Positions 27,093-36,702 are shown, counted from the first letter of the stretch. The stretch: DNA of 64,000 bases from Streptomyces lienomycini (GCF_027947595.1 NZ_CP116257.1:1922001-1986000); one strand, 5' to 3'. Notes: a model not told the origin generated them from the sequence alone. Translations and numbers: made by a program.

Positions 27093-29662
27093 GCACCCCG
27101 TGGCGTGCGACCGTCCTCGGCTCCCAGGTGGCGGAACTCCTGAGGCGGCCCGGCCGGTTCACGGCGACCGGACTGTCGCTGCTGATCGCGGCGTTCGTCG
27201 TCTTCGGGGCCGTCATGGCCCAGCAGATCGTCACCGCGACCGTCGTCGAGAAGTTCCGCGGGACCCCCGAAACGGTGTCGCTGGTGGTCACGCCCGGCGG
27301 CGACGGCAAGGACCTCGGCGAGGCAGGCCTGCGCGCGGTCCGCAGGACGCCCGGGGTCACCGAGGCCGTCGGCCGGATGGAGGGCGGCTCCCCGCTGGAC
27401 GGCAGCGCCGTCGAACGCTACCTCGGCCTGTCCGCGGACCCGGGCACGGGAGCCCTGGCCAAGGTCCGGCTGCTCGACGGCACCTACCCCGGCGGACCGG
27501 GCCTGCTCGCCGTCAACACGCAGGCCGCGCGGGAGTACGGTCTCGCTCCCGGATCGTCGCTCACATTGCTCCGGCCCGAACCCGACGGCGAAGGCACCCG
27601 ACGGGTGACGGTCGAGGTCAGCGGCGTCGTCCGCAGCACCGCCACGAACGACGCCGAGCCCACGGGGTACGCCCCCGGCCCCGAACTCGGGCGGCTGCTC
27701 GGCGTGTCGGCGTACTCCCGCATCGATGTCCGCACCGACGTCGGTACCGACCTCCGCACCGACGGACGCGTCGCGGAGCTGACGGAGCGGATCCGGCAGG
27801 CGGTGCCCGGAGCGCTGGTGCGCTCCGGGGACGCGGTGCGGAAGGAGGAGGCCCGCGAGGCGGTGGCGGAGGCGAAGGACACCCTTGAGCTGGTCACCGT
27901 CTTCCTCGTCGTCGCCGTCGGCGCGGCCGTTCTCGTCGCGACGTCCACCTTCCGCATCGTCTTCGCCAGACGCGTGCGCCAGTTGGCGCTGCTGCGTGCC
28001 ATCGGGGCGACCTCGCGGCGACTCGCCGCCGCGCTCGTCGTCGAAGGGGCGGTGGTCGGCCTGCTGGCCGGCGTGGCCGGGGTACTGGCGGCCTGGGGCT
28101 GCGGGCGCCTCGTCCCCCCGGTCGCCGGACGGTTCGGGCACGAGCTGTTCGCCCCGTCCCGCCTCCCGCCGGCGGAGGCCGTTCTCACCGTTCTCGGCAC
28201 CGGACTGCTGGCGGTCCTGGCGGTTCTGGCCCCGTCCCTGACCGCCTCACGGGTCTCCCCGCTGCACGCCCTGCGGAGCGCGGCGTCCGGAGAGGGCGCG
28301 GGGAGCGGCGTCGGGCGGACCCTGCTCGGCCTGCTGTGTGCGGCGGGCGCCGCGCTGCTCGCCCGGCAGCAGTACTCCGGGCTGCCCCAGCCGGGCGACA
28401 CCGGGTACGACCGGTTCGGGGCGCTGACCGGCGTGGTGCTCTCGGGCGGGTTGGCCTTCCTGGCCCTGATCGCCCTCGGCCCCCGGCTGGTCCGGCCGGT
28501 GCTGTCGGCCGTCGCCGTGCCACTGCGCCGCACCGGTGCCGCCGGCCGGCTCGCGGTCGCGGGCGTCGGGGGAGCGCCGGGCAGGGCGGCCTCCGTATCG
28601 GTCGTCGTCGCCCTCGGCGTCTGCCTGGTCGGCTCGGCCCTGACCTGCCTCGCCTCCCTGAACGCCTACGAACGGTACCGGCAGGCGGTGGAGGCACCCG
28701 CCGACTTCCGCCTGTACGCGAGGGACAGCGAGACCCTGGACCGGTCGCTGGCCGCCGATCTGGCCTCGCACCCCGAGCTCTCCGACGTGACCGCGTTCCG
28801 CGCGGTGGAGGTCGTCGAGGGCACGCGCGGCGCGACGATCTCCGACCTCGACCTCGGCGGCGTCCGCTCCGGCGTGAGCCTGACCGCCCGTACCGGCTCC
28901 CTCGACCACCTCGAACCCGGCCACGTCGTCGTGGACGCCGACCACGCCCACCGGCTCGGCGTCCGGGCCGGCGACCGCGTGACGCTCACGTACGGGGGCC
29001 GACCCGTCCAGCTCACCGTGGCGGCGACGCTGCCCGGAGCCGGTCCCTACGGAGGGAACTTCTTCGTCCCCGCCGCGGATCTCACCCGCCTGGGAGTGGA
29101 CGCGGCGCCCACCGCGGTCACCGCCGACGCCTCGGAGGACGGCGTTCGGGGGCGGACACGCGCGCAGCGGGCCGTCACCGACACGTTGACCGGCCCGGAG
29201 CGCGGCGAGGGCCGCGTCATCGCCGAGGCCGCGGGCGGCCGGGCCGGGGAGTCGGACGACCTGGAGACGACGGCCACGACGGTGATCCTGGTCCTGGGGC
29301 TGACGGTCCTGGTGGCGGTCGTCGGAGTGGCGACCACGGCGGGGCTCACCGTCGTTGAGCGGGGGCGTGAGTTCGGGCTGTTGCGTGCCCTCGGGCTCAG
29401 CGGGGCGGCCGTGCACCGCATGGTCACGGTGGAGTGCGCGCTGTACGGCGTCCTGGGCGGAGTCCTGGGGCTGGCCCTCGGCGTGCCGTACTCCTGGCTG
29501 GTGGTCCGTGTCGCTCAGACCAGCGCCCCGTTCAGCGTGCCGGCCGGGCAGCTCGCGGCGGTCTTCGCCGCCCTCGTCCTGCTGACCGCCGCCGCGGGAA
29601 CACTGCCCGCGCTCAGCGCCTCCCGGACCTCGCCGACGGTCGCCGTGGCCCGGAGCGAGTAG
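27089..29662 (+). CDS. ABC transporter permease with two FtsX domains
   Basis: 857 residues. An N-terminal helix (about 23-48) precedes a large extracytoplasmic domain, three helices around residues 265-385, two more near 400-480, a second helix-domain-helix unit from about 500, and three C-terminal helices (725-850). This duplicated FtsX arrangement is typical of actinobacterial permeases that export lipids, peptides or antibiotics. It is translationally coupled to the ATPase. The substrate is not visible in the sequence. Confidence 0.93.
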   Translation: MSTPWRATVLGSQVAELLRRPGRFTATGLSLLIAAFVVFGAVMAQQIVTATVVEKFRGTPETVSLVVTPGGDGKDLGEAGLRAVRRTPGVTEAVGRMEGGSPLDGSAVERYLGLSADPGTGALAKVRLLDGTYPGGPGLLAVNTQAAREYGLAPGSSLTLLRPEPDGEGTRRVTVEVSGVVRSTATNDAEPTGYAPGPELGRLLGVSAYSRIDVRTDVGTDLRTDGRVAELTERIRQAVPGALVRSGDAVRKEEAREAVAEAKDTLELVTVFLVVAVGAAVLVATSTFRIVFARRVRQLALLRAIGATSRRLAAALVVEGAVVGLLAGVAGVLAAWGCGRLVPPVAGRFGHELFAPSRLPPAEAVLTVLGTGLLAVLAVLAPSLTASRVSPLHALRSAASGEGAGSGVGRTLLGLLCAAGAALLARQQYSGLPQPGDTGYDRFGALTGVVLSGGLAFLALIALGPRLVRPVLSAVAVPLRRTGAAGRLAVAGVGGAPGRAASVSVVVALGVCLVGSALTCLASLNAYERYRQAVEAPADFRLYARDSETLDRSLAADLASHPELSDVTAFRAVEVVEGTRGATISDLDLGGVRSGVSLTARTGSLDHLEPGHVVVDADHAHRLGVRAGDRVTLTYGGRPVQLTVAATLPGAGPYGGNFFVPAADLTRLGVDAAPTAVTADASEDGVRGRTRAQRAVTDTLTGPERGEGRVIAEAAGGRAGESDDLETTATTVILVLGLTVLVAVVGVATTAGLTVVERGREFGLLRALGLSGAAVHRMVTVECALYGVLGGVLGLALGVPYSWLVVRVAQTSAPFSVPAGQLAAVFAALVLLTAAAGTLPALSASRTSPTVAVARSE

Positions 29663-29692
29663 CCGGGGGGCGGGCGCGGCGGACTCGACGCC

Positions 29693-30496
29693 TCACCGCC
29701 GGCCGCACAACAGGGAGAACCGCGCCCCCTCCGGATCCGCCACCTCGGCCACCCGGCCGTGGGGCGTGTCCCGGGCCGGTGCGAGGACGTGCCCGCCCAG
29801 GGCGACGAGCCGCCGCAGGGACTCGTCCGTGTCGGCCACCTCGAAGTACGTCGTCCAGTGCGGCCCCCGGTCGCGCGGCAGGGCGTCGGCGACACCGTGG
29901 ACGCCGGCGACGGGGCGGCCGTCGAGACGGAGCGTCACGCGGTCGCGGTCGGTGGGGGCCTCCGGGACCACGTCGAAGCCGAACACCGTCTCGTAGAACT
30001 TCGCGACGTTCGCCGTCTCGTACGTCAGCAGCTCGTTCCACGCCGGTGTGCCCGGGACACCGGCGATCGCCGTGCCGAGGTGCGCGGCCGCCTGCCAGAT
30101 GCCGAAGACGGCGCCCGAGGGATCGGAGCCGAGGGCCATGCGGCCGGCCTCGGCGGCGTCCAGGGGGCCGACGCCGACCGTCCCACCGCACGAGCGCACC
30201 GTTTCGGCGGTCCGGTCGACGTCGTCCGAGGCGAAGTAGGGCGTCCAGGCGGTGGGCAGTTGCCGGTCCGGGGGGAGCTGCCCGATGCCTGCCACCTCGC
30301 GCCCGTCGAGCAGCGCCCGCGCGTAGGGACCGAGTTGCTGGGGGCCGGGCCGGAACTCCCAGCCGAACAGGGCACCGTAGAAGTCGTGCGTGGCGGCCGG
30401 TCCGTGCACCATCAGACTCACCCAGCAGGGCGTGCCGGGCGTACGCCGGGCGGGCGTCTCGCCGATCCGGCTGTCCGATCCCCGTGCGTCGGTCAT
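29693..30496 (-). CDS. VOC (glyoxalase/bleomycin-resistance fold) protein with two domains
   Basis: 267 residues from ATG 30496 (GAGAG 5 bp upstream); GTG 30502 is an alternative. Two consecutive VOC modules are seen: the first from about 24 to 140 (PCWVSLMVHGPAATHDFYGALFGWEF) and the second from about 148 to 265 (PAWNELLTYETANVAKFYETVFGFDV). Such tandem proteins resemble hydroxylase-associated CFP-30B-like proteins. Glu and His residues at likely metal positions are partly absent, so enzymatic function is uncertain. It converges on the ABC permease gene. Confidence 0.85.
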   Translation of the reverse strand: MTDARGSDSRIGETPARRTPGTPCWVSLMVHGPAATHDFYGALFGWEFRPGPQQLGPYARALLDGREVAGIGQLPPDRQLPTAWTPYFASDDVDRTAETVRSCGGTVGVGPLDAAEAGRMALGSDPSGAVFGIWQAAAHLGTAIAGVPGTPAWNELLTYETANVAKFYETVFGFDVVPEAPTDRDRVTLRLDGRPVAGVHGVADALPRDRGPHWTTYFEVADTDESLRRLVALGGHVLAPARDTPHGRVAEVADPEGARFSLLCGRR

Positions 30497-30738
30497 CGTC
30501 ACTCTCTTCTCGGCCCTTCGCGGGCCGTGCGTCCGCTTCCGCTCCGACGGGCCCGCGCGACCGCTGCCGGCACCGGACCCCGGTGCGTGCTTCGGGTGTG
30601 CTCGCTCACGTGGGGCAGCCCGCCCGGCGGGTCAGTACAGGATGTGTCCGAACCCGTACGCGTCGTGATCGGTACTGTCCGGCGGGCAGAGTAGCCCGAC
30701 ATCGACGCCTCGGCCACTCGGTACGTCAGGATGGGGCC

Positions 30739-31590
30739 ATGAACGCCATCATCTCCGCATCCGAACTCGTCGACGAACTGGCGGGCGCCCACCCGCCCGT
30801 GCTGCTGGACGTCCGCTGGCAGCTGAGCACGGCGAAGGCCGCCGGTGCCCCGCCGTTCGACGGCCGGGCCGAGTACGCGGCCGGGCATCTCCCGGGTGCC
30901 GTCTACGTCGACCTGGACGGGGAGCTGGCCTCCGCGCCCGGCGCCGGTGGCCGGCATCCGCTGCCGGACGTGGCGGAGTTCGGCGCGTCGATGCGTCGGG
31001 CGGGCGTGTCGTCCGGGCGGCCGGTCGTCGTCTACGACGGCGGGCAGGGGTGGGCGGCGGCCCGCGCCTGGTGGCTGCTGCGCTGGACGGGTCACCCGAA
31101 CGTGCGGGTCCTCGACGGCGGGTTGCCGGTCTGGGAGGCGCCGCTGTCGACGGACGTGCCGACGCCCGCGGAGGGCGACTTCGCGCCGGAGCCGGGTGCG
31201 GCGGGGCTGCTGGACGCGGACGGGGCCGCCGCGGTCGCCCGTTCGGGAGTGCTGTTCGACGCCCGCGCGGGGGAGCGGTACCGGGGAGAGGTGGAGCCGA
31301 TCGATCGGGTCGGCGGCCACATCCCGGGCGCCGTGTCCGCGCCCACGACCGACAACGTGGCGCCGGACGGCCGCTTCCTGCCCGCCCGGGAACTCCGGGC
31401 GCGTTTCACGGCCCTGGGTGCCGCGGAGGACGGCGAGGTCGGTGTGTACTGCGGCTCGGGCGTGTCGGGCGCCCACGAGGTGCTCGCGCTGGCGGTGGCC
31501 GGCATCCCGGCGGCGCTGTACGTCGGCTCGTGGTCGCAGTGGTCGTCGGACCCCGGCCGACCGGTCGCGGTGGGGCCGGACCCGCGGTAG
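30739..31590 (+). CDS. Sulfurtransferase, mercaptopyruvate/thiosulfate type
   Basis: 283 residues from ATG 30739. Two rhodanese domains: an inactive N-terminal one (1-135) and a catalytic C-terminal one with Cys238 in VYCGSGVSG. The CGSGV loop is typical of 3-mercaptopyruvate sulfurtransferases, whereas rhodaneses have CRKGV, so mercaptopyruvate is the more likely sulfur donor. Cytoplasmic. It ends at a strong perfect hairpin shared with convergent sepH. Confidence 0.93.
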   Translation: MNAIISASELVDELAGAHPPVLLDVRWQLSTAKAAGAPPFDGRAEYAAGHLPGAVYVDLDGELASAPGAGGRHPLPDVAEFGASMRRAGVSSGRPVVVYDGGQGWAAARAWWLLRWTGHPNVRVLDGGLPVWEAPLSTDVPTPAEGDFAPEPGAAGLLDADGAAAVARSGVLFDARAGERYRGEVEPIDRVGGHIPGAVSAPTTDNVAPDGRFLPARELRARFTALGAAEDGEVGVYCGSGVSGAHEVLALAVAGIPAALYVGSWSQWSSDPGRPVAVGPDPR

Positions 31591-31594
31591 GCCC

Positions 31595-31644
31595 GTGCAC
31601 GAGTCGGGGCCGCACCCGTCCGGGTGCGGCCCCGACTCGTGCAC
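31595..31644. terminator. Perfect 24-bp inverted repeat, bidirectional terminator
   Basis: Bases 31595-31618 are the exact reverse complement of 31621-31644, with a 2-base spacer. It lies between the convergent sulfurtransferase and sepH genes, 4 bp past the former's stop. Confidence 0.9.
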
Positions 31645-31665
31645 GTCGTGCGGCGGTGGGACCGA

Positions 31666-32724
31666 CTACTCCTGCTTCTTCCGCCGGGTGCCGAACACGA
31701 TCTCGTCCCAGCTCGGCACCGCGGCGCGGCGACCCGGCCGGACGCCGTCGGCCTCGGCCTGGCGGTCGGTGGAACCGGTGAGGCGGTCGCGGTGGCTGGC
31801 CACCGAGCGCGGCATGAGTACATCGGCGTAGGCGGAACCGGCCGACGCCGCCGGGGCGGGGGGCTCCTCCACCTCGGGCTCCTCGCTGGGCTCCTCCACC
31901 GGTTCCGGGGCGCGCTCGGGCACCACCAGGTCGCCCCGGAAGCTCGGTACGGCCTCCAGCAGGCTGGTGAGCGAGTCGCGTTCGCGTTCGACCGAGGCGG
32001 TGGCCGCGGTGTCGTCGGCCGGATCGGAGGGCGGCGGCGGCAGACTCGGCCGCTCCCGCTGCTCCCGGTCGAGGGTGCGGTCCAGCGGCCGGTCGCGCGG
32101 CAGCCGCGCGATGCGCGGCACGAACGGGAAGCTGGGCTCGGGCGCGGCGAGGTCGTCGGACTCGCCGATCAGCGCACGCGCCTCCGCGTCGACGGCCTGG
32201 ACGAGCCGCCGCGGCGGGTCGTACGTCCAGCTCGCCGAGTGCGGTTCACCCGCGACCAGGTAGACCAGCAGCACTTCCCAGGTGCCGTCGTCGCGGCGCC
32301 AGGAGTCCCACTGGACGGTGTCCTTGTCGGCGCCGCGCAGCAGCAGCCGCTCCTGCACGGCCTCGCCGAGGGGCGGCCCGGAGTTCTCGCCGGGGCGGCG
32401 GACGGGCGTCTTGCGGGCCCGCTCGGCCATGAAGGCGCACTCGGCGAGCACGGGGCCCTCGAAGCGCCGTACGCGGTCGACGGGGATGCCGGCCATCTGG
32501 GCGACCTCTTCCGCGGTCGCGCCGGCTCGTATACGCGCCTGGATGTCGCGGGGGCGGAGATGACTCTCCACCTCGATCTCGATCTGGCCGAGGCGGGGAC
32601 GGTCGCCGCGGACGGCGGCGCGGAGCCGCTCGTCGATCGGAAGCGTGTACTCCGTGCTGTCCGCAGCCTTCAGCACCAGCCGTGTGCCGTCATTCGAGAC
32701 GGCCACGACACGCAGTTCGGGCAT
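31666..32724 (-). CDS. sepH: Cell division protein SepH
   Basis: 352 residues from ATG 32724 with GGGAGG 5 bp upstream. The N-terminal DUF3071 domain (1-180) begins MPELRVVAVSNDGTRLVL and contains an HTH (GATAEEVAQMAGIPVDRVRRFEG written over two helices). The remainder is a long Pro/Arg/Glu-rich disordered tail. SepH binds FtsZ, promotes filament assembly and is needed for normal sporulation septation in Streptomyces. The HTH core mediates the FtsZ contact rather than classic gene control. Monocistronic. Confidence 0.95.
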   Translation of the reverse strand: MPELRVVAVSNDGTRLVLKAADSTEYTLPIDERLRAAVRGDRPRLGQIEIEVESHLRPRDIQARIRAGATAEEVAQMAGIPVDRVRRFEGPVLAECAFMAERARKTPVRRPGENSGPPLGEAVQERLLLRGADKDTVQWDSWRRDDGTWEVLLVYLVAGEPHSASWTYDPPRRLVQAVDAEARALIGESDDLAAPEPSFPFVPRIARLPRDRPLDRTLDREQRERPSLPPPPSDPADDTAATASVERERDSLTSLLEAVPSFRGDLVVPERAPEPVEEPSEEPEVEEPPAPAASAGSAYADVLMPRSVASHRDRLTGSTDRQAEADGVRPGRRAAVPSWDEIVFGTRRKKQE

Positions 32725-33196
32725 GGGGACCTCCCGGGTGGTGCCTGCCGACGTCACGTGCGTCGCTGCTTCCGCTCTGTCGAGTGTGGCCTGCCCGGGT
32801 GCAGCCTGCCACAACCTTGCCGAGTTGCCCGGCGTGTCGGGCACGGGCCCTGGATCGCCGTTATGGCACGGTTACCTGTTCGCAACGCTAAGTGACCAAC
32901 TGCGTCACCCTGTGCAACTGGCCCCCTCCCGGCGATCCTTCAAGGTTCCGGACCCCCTGTCGGGAAGCCGGTCCCAGGGCTCGCAACAGTACTCCATTCG
33001 GGCCACCTGCGTGGATGGGCACGCCGCCCGACTTCCGGCAAGAGGGGGTGCCCGGCCGCCCCCGGCGGGATTCTCCCGATCTTGGACGTGGCGTACTTCA
33101 CGCAATCACCAGAAACGGAACTAATGGTTTCGTCCGCACGTCCCTTTCTCGTGCAGTTGATCGATCCCGTGCGGTAAAGGCAGGCAAGGTCCGAGG
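32725..33196. other. Divergent intergenic region, 472 bp
   Basis: It holds the sepH promoter and that of the membrane protein gene to the right. Several short frames exist but none has a ribosome binding site and a protein-like composition. No repeat, terminator or RNA structure was recognised. Confidence 0.45.
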
Positions 33197-34069
33197 ATGC
33201 GTGAAAAGTCCGATGACGCGGATGGGGCGGACGTGCGTACGAAGGGGGAGTCCAGGCGCATCGACCTGAGCGTGCCCCAGGTCGCCGGCAGCGCCCTGGC
33301 CGCGGTGGTGGCCGCCAAACTCGCCTCCTCCTTCGGCGTGTACGGCACGATCGTCGGCGCCGGCCTGATCAGTGTCGTCGCCACCTGCGGGGGCTCGGTC
33401 CTCCAGCACTTCTTCAGGCGCACCGGCGAGCAGCTCCGGGTGAAGCGCACCGTCGGCGCCGTCCGGACCGGGCCGGCCGCGGCCTCGGCGGTCGCGGTAG
33501 CGGCGTCGGCCCCGGGCGAGTTCACCCGGGGCACCGTCTACCGCGCGCGTGCCACCGGCTGGAGGCGTCCGCTGGTCGCGGCGGCGCTGGTCTTCGGCGT
33601 CACCATGGCCGGGATCACCGTGTACGAGGTCGCCTCCGGCCAGAACCTGAGCGGCGGCCGCAGCACCACCGTGGGCAGTGCCTTCACCGGCCACAACAAG
33701 TCCGCGGGGGACACGGGGGAGTCGGAGGACCCGGGGAAGCCGGGCGACCCCGGCGACTCGCGGGGCGACCGGGACCCGGGCGGTTCCGCCGCCCCGGACG
33801 GATCCGGCTCGGGGAGCGCCGCCCCGGACCCCGCCCCCTCCAGAACGCCGGACGGAACCGGTGGCACCGGCACGTCGCCGGACGGCGGCGCCACCGAGGG
33901 CGGCGGTACGACGGCCGACCCGACGCCCACCCCGGAAGCCTCCGGCGGCGGGGGCTCCGCGGACACCGGCACCCCCGACCCGGACGGCTCCGCTACGGCC
34001 CCAGAACCCGGCGCAAGTAGTCGTTCAGGAACAGACGGTCAGGGTCAAGACGGTCCCGCAGCGCCGTGA
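33197..34069 (+). CDS. Membrane protein with long Pro/Gly/Ser/Asp-rich tail
   Basis: 290 residues from ATG 33197; AAGG lies 7 bp upstream. A hydrophobic segment at about 28-65 (VAGSALAAVVAAKLASSFG) and a second helix near 125-145 are followed by about 140 residues of low-complexity acidic Gly/Pro/Ser/Thr sequence, presumably extracytoplasmic and unstructured. I do not recognise a family. The last 77 bp overlap the 3' end of the convergent lactone oxidase gene, and a late frameshift in either gene cannot be excluded. Possible roles such as a cell-wall-spanning anchor are speculation. Confidence 0.75.
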   Translation: MREKSDDADGADVRTKGESRRIDLSVPQVAGSALAAVVAAKLASSFGVYGTIVGAGLISVVATCGGSVLQHFFRRTGEQLRVKRTVGAVRTGPAAASAVAVAASAPGEFTRGTVYRARATGWRRPLVAAALVFGVTMAGITVYEVASGQNLSGGRSTTVGSAFTGHNKSAGDTGESEDPGKPGDPGDSRGDRDPGGSAAPDGSGSGSAAPDPAPSRTPDGTGGTGTSPDGGATEGGGTTADPTPTPEASGGGGSADTGTPDPDGSATAPEPGASSRSGTDGQGQDGPAAP

Positions 34070-35342
34070 ACTCGCCGAAGCGCGGATACACCCGGGAGAA
34101 GTACTCGGCGTCCCGGGTGTGCAGCTTGCCCCAGTGCGGCCGGCCCTCGTGCGCGGTGAAGACGCGCTCGGCGGCGGTGAAGTACGCCTGGTAGGGAGTG
34201 CCCCGGAACATGTGGACGGCGATGTACGCGCTGTCGCGGCCCGACGCGGTGGACAGGGTGATGTCGTCGGCCGGGGCCGTGCGCACCTCGACCGGGAAGC
34301 TGATGCGCAGCCGCGACCGGTCGACCATCGCCCGCAGTTCGCGCAGCGTCTCGACGACGGCCTCGCGCGGAACGGCGTACTCCATCTCCAGGAACCGCAC
34401 CCGGCGCGGAGACGTGAAGACCTTGTAAGGAGTGTCCGTGTACGTCCGCGCGGAGAGTGCCCGGCTGGAGATCCGTGCGATCGCCGGGATGGTGGCGGGC
34501 GCCGCGCGGCCGACCCAGTTGGCCGCCTGGAAGACGCCGTTGGAGAGGAACTCGTCGTCGAGCCAGCCCTGGAGCCGGCCCACCGGCTGCTCCGGTCCGG
34601 CGCTGCGGTTGTTCCGCTTGGTGTTGGTGCTGCCGGTGTGCGGGAACCAGTAGAACTCGAAGTGCTCGTTCTCCGACCACAGTTCGTCGAACTCGGCCAG
34701 GACCCGGTCGAAGGGCATCGGCTCCTCGCGGGCCGTGAGCAGGAAGATCGGCTCGACGGCGAAGGTGATCGCGGTGACCACGCCCAGCGCGCCGAGGCCG
34801 ATCCGGGCGGCGGCGAACACCTCGGGGTTCTCGTGCTCGGAGCAGGTGAGCACCGTCCCGTCCGCCGTGACCAGTTCCAAGCCCCGGATCTGGGCGGCGA
34901 CGGAGGCCGAGTCCCGGCCCGTGCCGTGGGTGCCGGTGCTGGTGGCCCCGGAGACCGTCTGCTCCATGATGTCGCCCATGTTCGTCAGCGACAGGCCCTC
35001 ACGCGCGAGCGCCATGTTGAGCCTCTTGAGCGGGGTGCCGGCCTCGACCGTGACGGTCATGGCGTCGCGGTCGATGCCGCGGATGCCCGTCAACAGTTGA
35101 GGGCGGATCAATACACCGTCCGTCGCGGCTATGGACGTGAAGGAGTGCCCGGTGCCGACCGCCTTGACCCGCAGCCCGTCCTCGGCCGCCCTGCGAACGG
35201 CTCCGGCCAGTTCGTCGACGGAGGCCGGAGTGACCTCCCGCGCGGGGCGGGCGGAGACGTTGCCGCCCCAGTTACGCCACGTGCCGTTCCGGCCGCCCGG
35301 CCGTCCGTTCGTCCTGCCGCTCGCCGTGCGTGTGCTGCTCAA
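33993..35342 (-). CDS. D-arabinono-1,4-lactone oxidase-like FAD enzyme
   Basis: 449 residues from TTG 35342, which has GGGGAGGG about 4 bp upstream. The frame stays open to GTG/ATG codons further upstream but those lie inside the MFS gene. It starts with TWRNWGGNVSARP, then a PCMH-type FAD domain (about 15-180; VGTGHSFTSIA, GATSTGTHGTG) and a C-terminal ALO domain ending in FLNDYLRRVLGP. Relatives oxidise aldonolactones or sugar alcohols using O2. The substrate is unknown. The 5' end overlaps the MFS 3' end by 71 bp, so the two are transcribed together, and the 3' end overlaps a convergent gene. Confidence 0.85.
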   Translation of the reverse strand: MSSTRTASGRTNGRPGGRNGTWRNWGGNVSARPAREVTPASVDELAGAVRRAAEDGLRVKAVGTGHSFTSIAATDGVLIRPQLLTGIRGIDRDAMTVTVEAGTPLKRLNMALAREGLSLTNMGDIMEQTVSGATSTGTHGTGRDSASVAAQIRGLELVTADGTVLTCSEHENPEVFAAARIGLGALGVVTAITFAVEPIFLLTAREEPMPFDRVLAEFDELWSENEHFEFYWFPHTGSTNTKRNNRSAGPEQPVGRLQGWLDDEFLSNGVFQAANWVGRAAPATIPAIARISSRALSARTYTDTPYKVFTSPRRVRFLEMEYAVPREAVVETLRELRAMVDRSRLRISFPVEVRTAPADDITLSTASGRDSAYIAVHMFRGTPYQAYFTAAERVFTAHEGRPHWGKLHTRDAEYFSRVYPRFGEFTALRDRLDPDRLFLNDYLRRVLGP

Positions 35343-36540
35343 CGGTCCCTCCCCGACGCGGATCCGGCCGCTTGAGCCGGCGGTACCCGAGGAAACCGAC
35401 CGCGACCGCGACGGCGCCGGCCACCGCCGGAACCCCGTACCCGGCACGCGCCCCGGAGGTGTCGATCACCCAGCCGCCCGCGGAGGAGCCGAGCGCGACC
35501 CCGACCGCGAGTCCGGTACTCACCCAGGTCATGCCCTCGGTGAGCTGCGTGCGTGGTACGTGCTCTTCGATGAGGGACATCGTCGTGATCATCGTGGGAG
35601 CGATGGACAGACCCGCAACGAACAGTGCCGCGGCCAGAAACAGCAGGTTTCCGACCAGTAGGAGTGGGATCATACTCACGGCCATCGCGCAGACACCCAG
35701 CAGCCAGCGGCGCTCGGGCGGTCCGGCGAAGCGCAGCAGCCCGAAGATCATGGCCGCCGTGCACGATCCCGCCGCGTACAGGGCGAGTACGAGGCTGGCG
35801 GCGGCCTTGTGCCCCTCCTCCTCGGCGAAGGCCACGGTGACGACGTCGATGGCCCCGAAGATCGCTCCCGTGGCCGCGAACGTGCCGACCAGGACCCGCA
35901 GCCCCCGGGAGCGCAGTGCGGTGCCGCCGCCCTGCTGCTCGCGCGGGTGCGGCTCCGGCTCGGTGGCGCGCTGCGAGGTCAGCCAGAAGACGCCCGTCGC
36001 CAGGAAGCAGGCGGCGAGCAGCGGCCCGGCCTCCGGGAACCAGGCCGTGGACAGCCCGATGGAGATGATCGGGCCGAAGATGAAGCAGACCTCGTCCACC
36101 ACGGACTCGAAGGAGTACGCCGTGTGCAGTTGCGGCGTGCCGCGGTACAGGGCCGCCCAGCGGGACCGGACCATCGCGCCGAGGCTCGGCACGCAGCCGA
36201 TGCCGACACAGGCGACGAACAGCACCCAGTCCGGCCACCCGTAGTGGGCCGCGGGCAGCAGTACCGCGGCCGCGGCCAGCGAGACCAGCGTCGCCGGGCG
36301 CAGCACCCGCCGCTGGCCGTACCGGTCCACCAGGCGGGAGACCTGCGGCCCGGCCGCGGCCGCGGCGAGCGCGATGGTCGCCGACAGCGCACCGGCCAGT
36401 CCGTACCGCCCCGTGAGCTGCGAGATCATCGTCACCACGCCGATGCCCATCATCGACAGCGGCATCCGGCCGAGGAAGCCCGCGGCGGAGAAGCCCTTGG
36501 TGCCGGGGGCGGCGAACAGGGCGCGGTAGGGACTGGCCAA
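35272..36540 (-). CDS. Major facilitator superfamily permease
   Basis: 422 residues with 12 predicted helices and an A-motif-like loop between helices 2 and 3 (RLVDRYGQRRVLRP). Glycine-rich and lacking obvious substrate motifs, it resembles actinobacterial efflux-type MFS proteins. The C-terminal tail is hydrophilic with Arg/Glu. Its coding region overlaps the lactone oxidase gene by 71 bp, indicating an operon. Divergent from hemH with 162 bp between starts. Whether it exports or imports is not evident. Confidence 0.9.
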   Translation of the reverse strand: MASPYRALFAAPGTKGFSAAGFLGRMPLSMMGIGVVTMISQLTGRYGLAGALSATIALAAAAAGPQVSRLVDRYGQRRVLRPATLVSLAAAAVLLPAAHYGWPDWVLFVACVGIGCVPSLGAMVRSRWAALYRGTPQLHTAYSFESVVDEVCFIFGPIISIGLSTAWFPEAGPLLAACFLATGVFWLTSQRATEPEPHPREQQGGGTALRSRGLRVLVGTFAATGAIFGAIDVVTVAFAEEEGHKAAASLVLALYAAGSCTAAMIFGLLRFAGPPERRWLLGVCAMAVSMIPLLLVGNLLFLAAALFVAGLSIAPTMITTMSLIEEHVPRTQLTEGMTWVSTGLAVGVALGSSAGGWVIDTSGARAGYGVPAVAGAVAVAVGFLGYRRLKRPDPRRGGTVEQHTHGERQDERTAGRPERHVA

Positions 36541-36588
36541 CGAGGTCTCCGAGGGCGGCTCAGTGAAGACTGGGTAAGGTGCGAACGC

Positions 36589-36601
36589 AGCTGATACAGC
36601 T
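36589..36601. promoter_or_regulatory. Short dyad AGCTG-ATA-CAGCT between MFS and hemH
   Basis: A perfect 5-bp inverted repeat with a 3-bp spacer in the divergent promoter region. It could be an operator for either gene. The support is only its symmetry and location. Confidence 0.3.
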
Positions 36602-36702
36602 TACTCGTGGAAACGCCCCGCAACACCCCCGCGGACCTGGCCGGACGCGGGAGCGGCACCCACCGCTTCGCCGCTGTCGGTGCCGGGTGGCAGGATCGAG
36701 AC

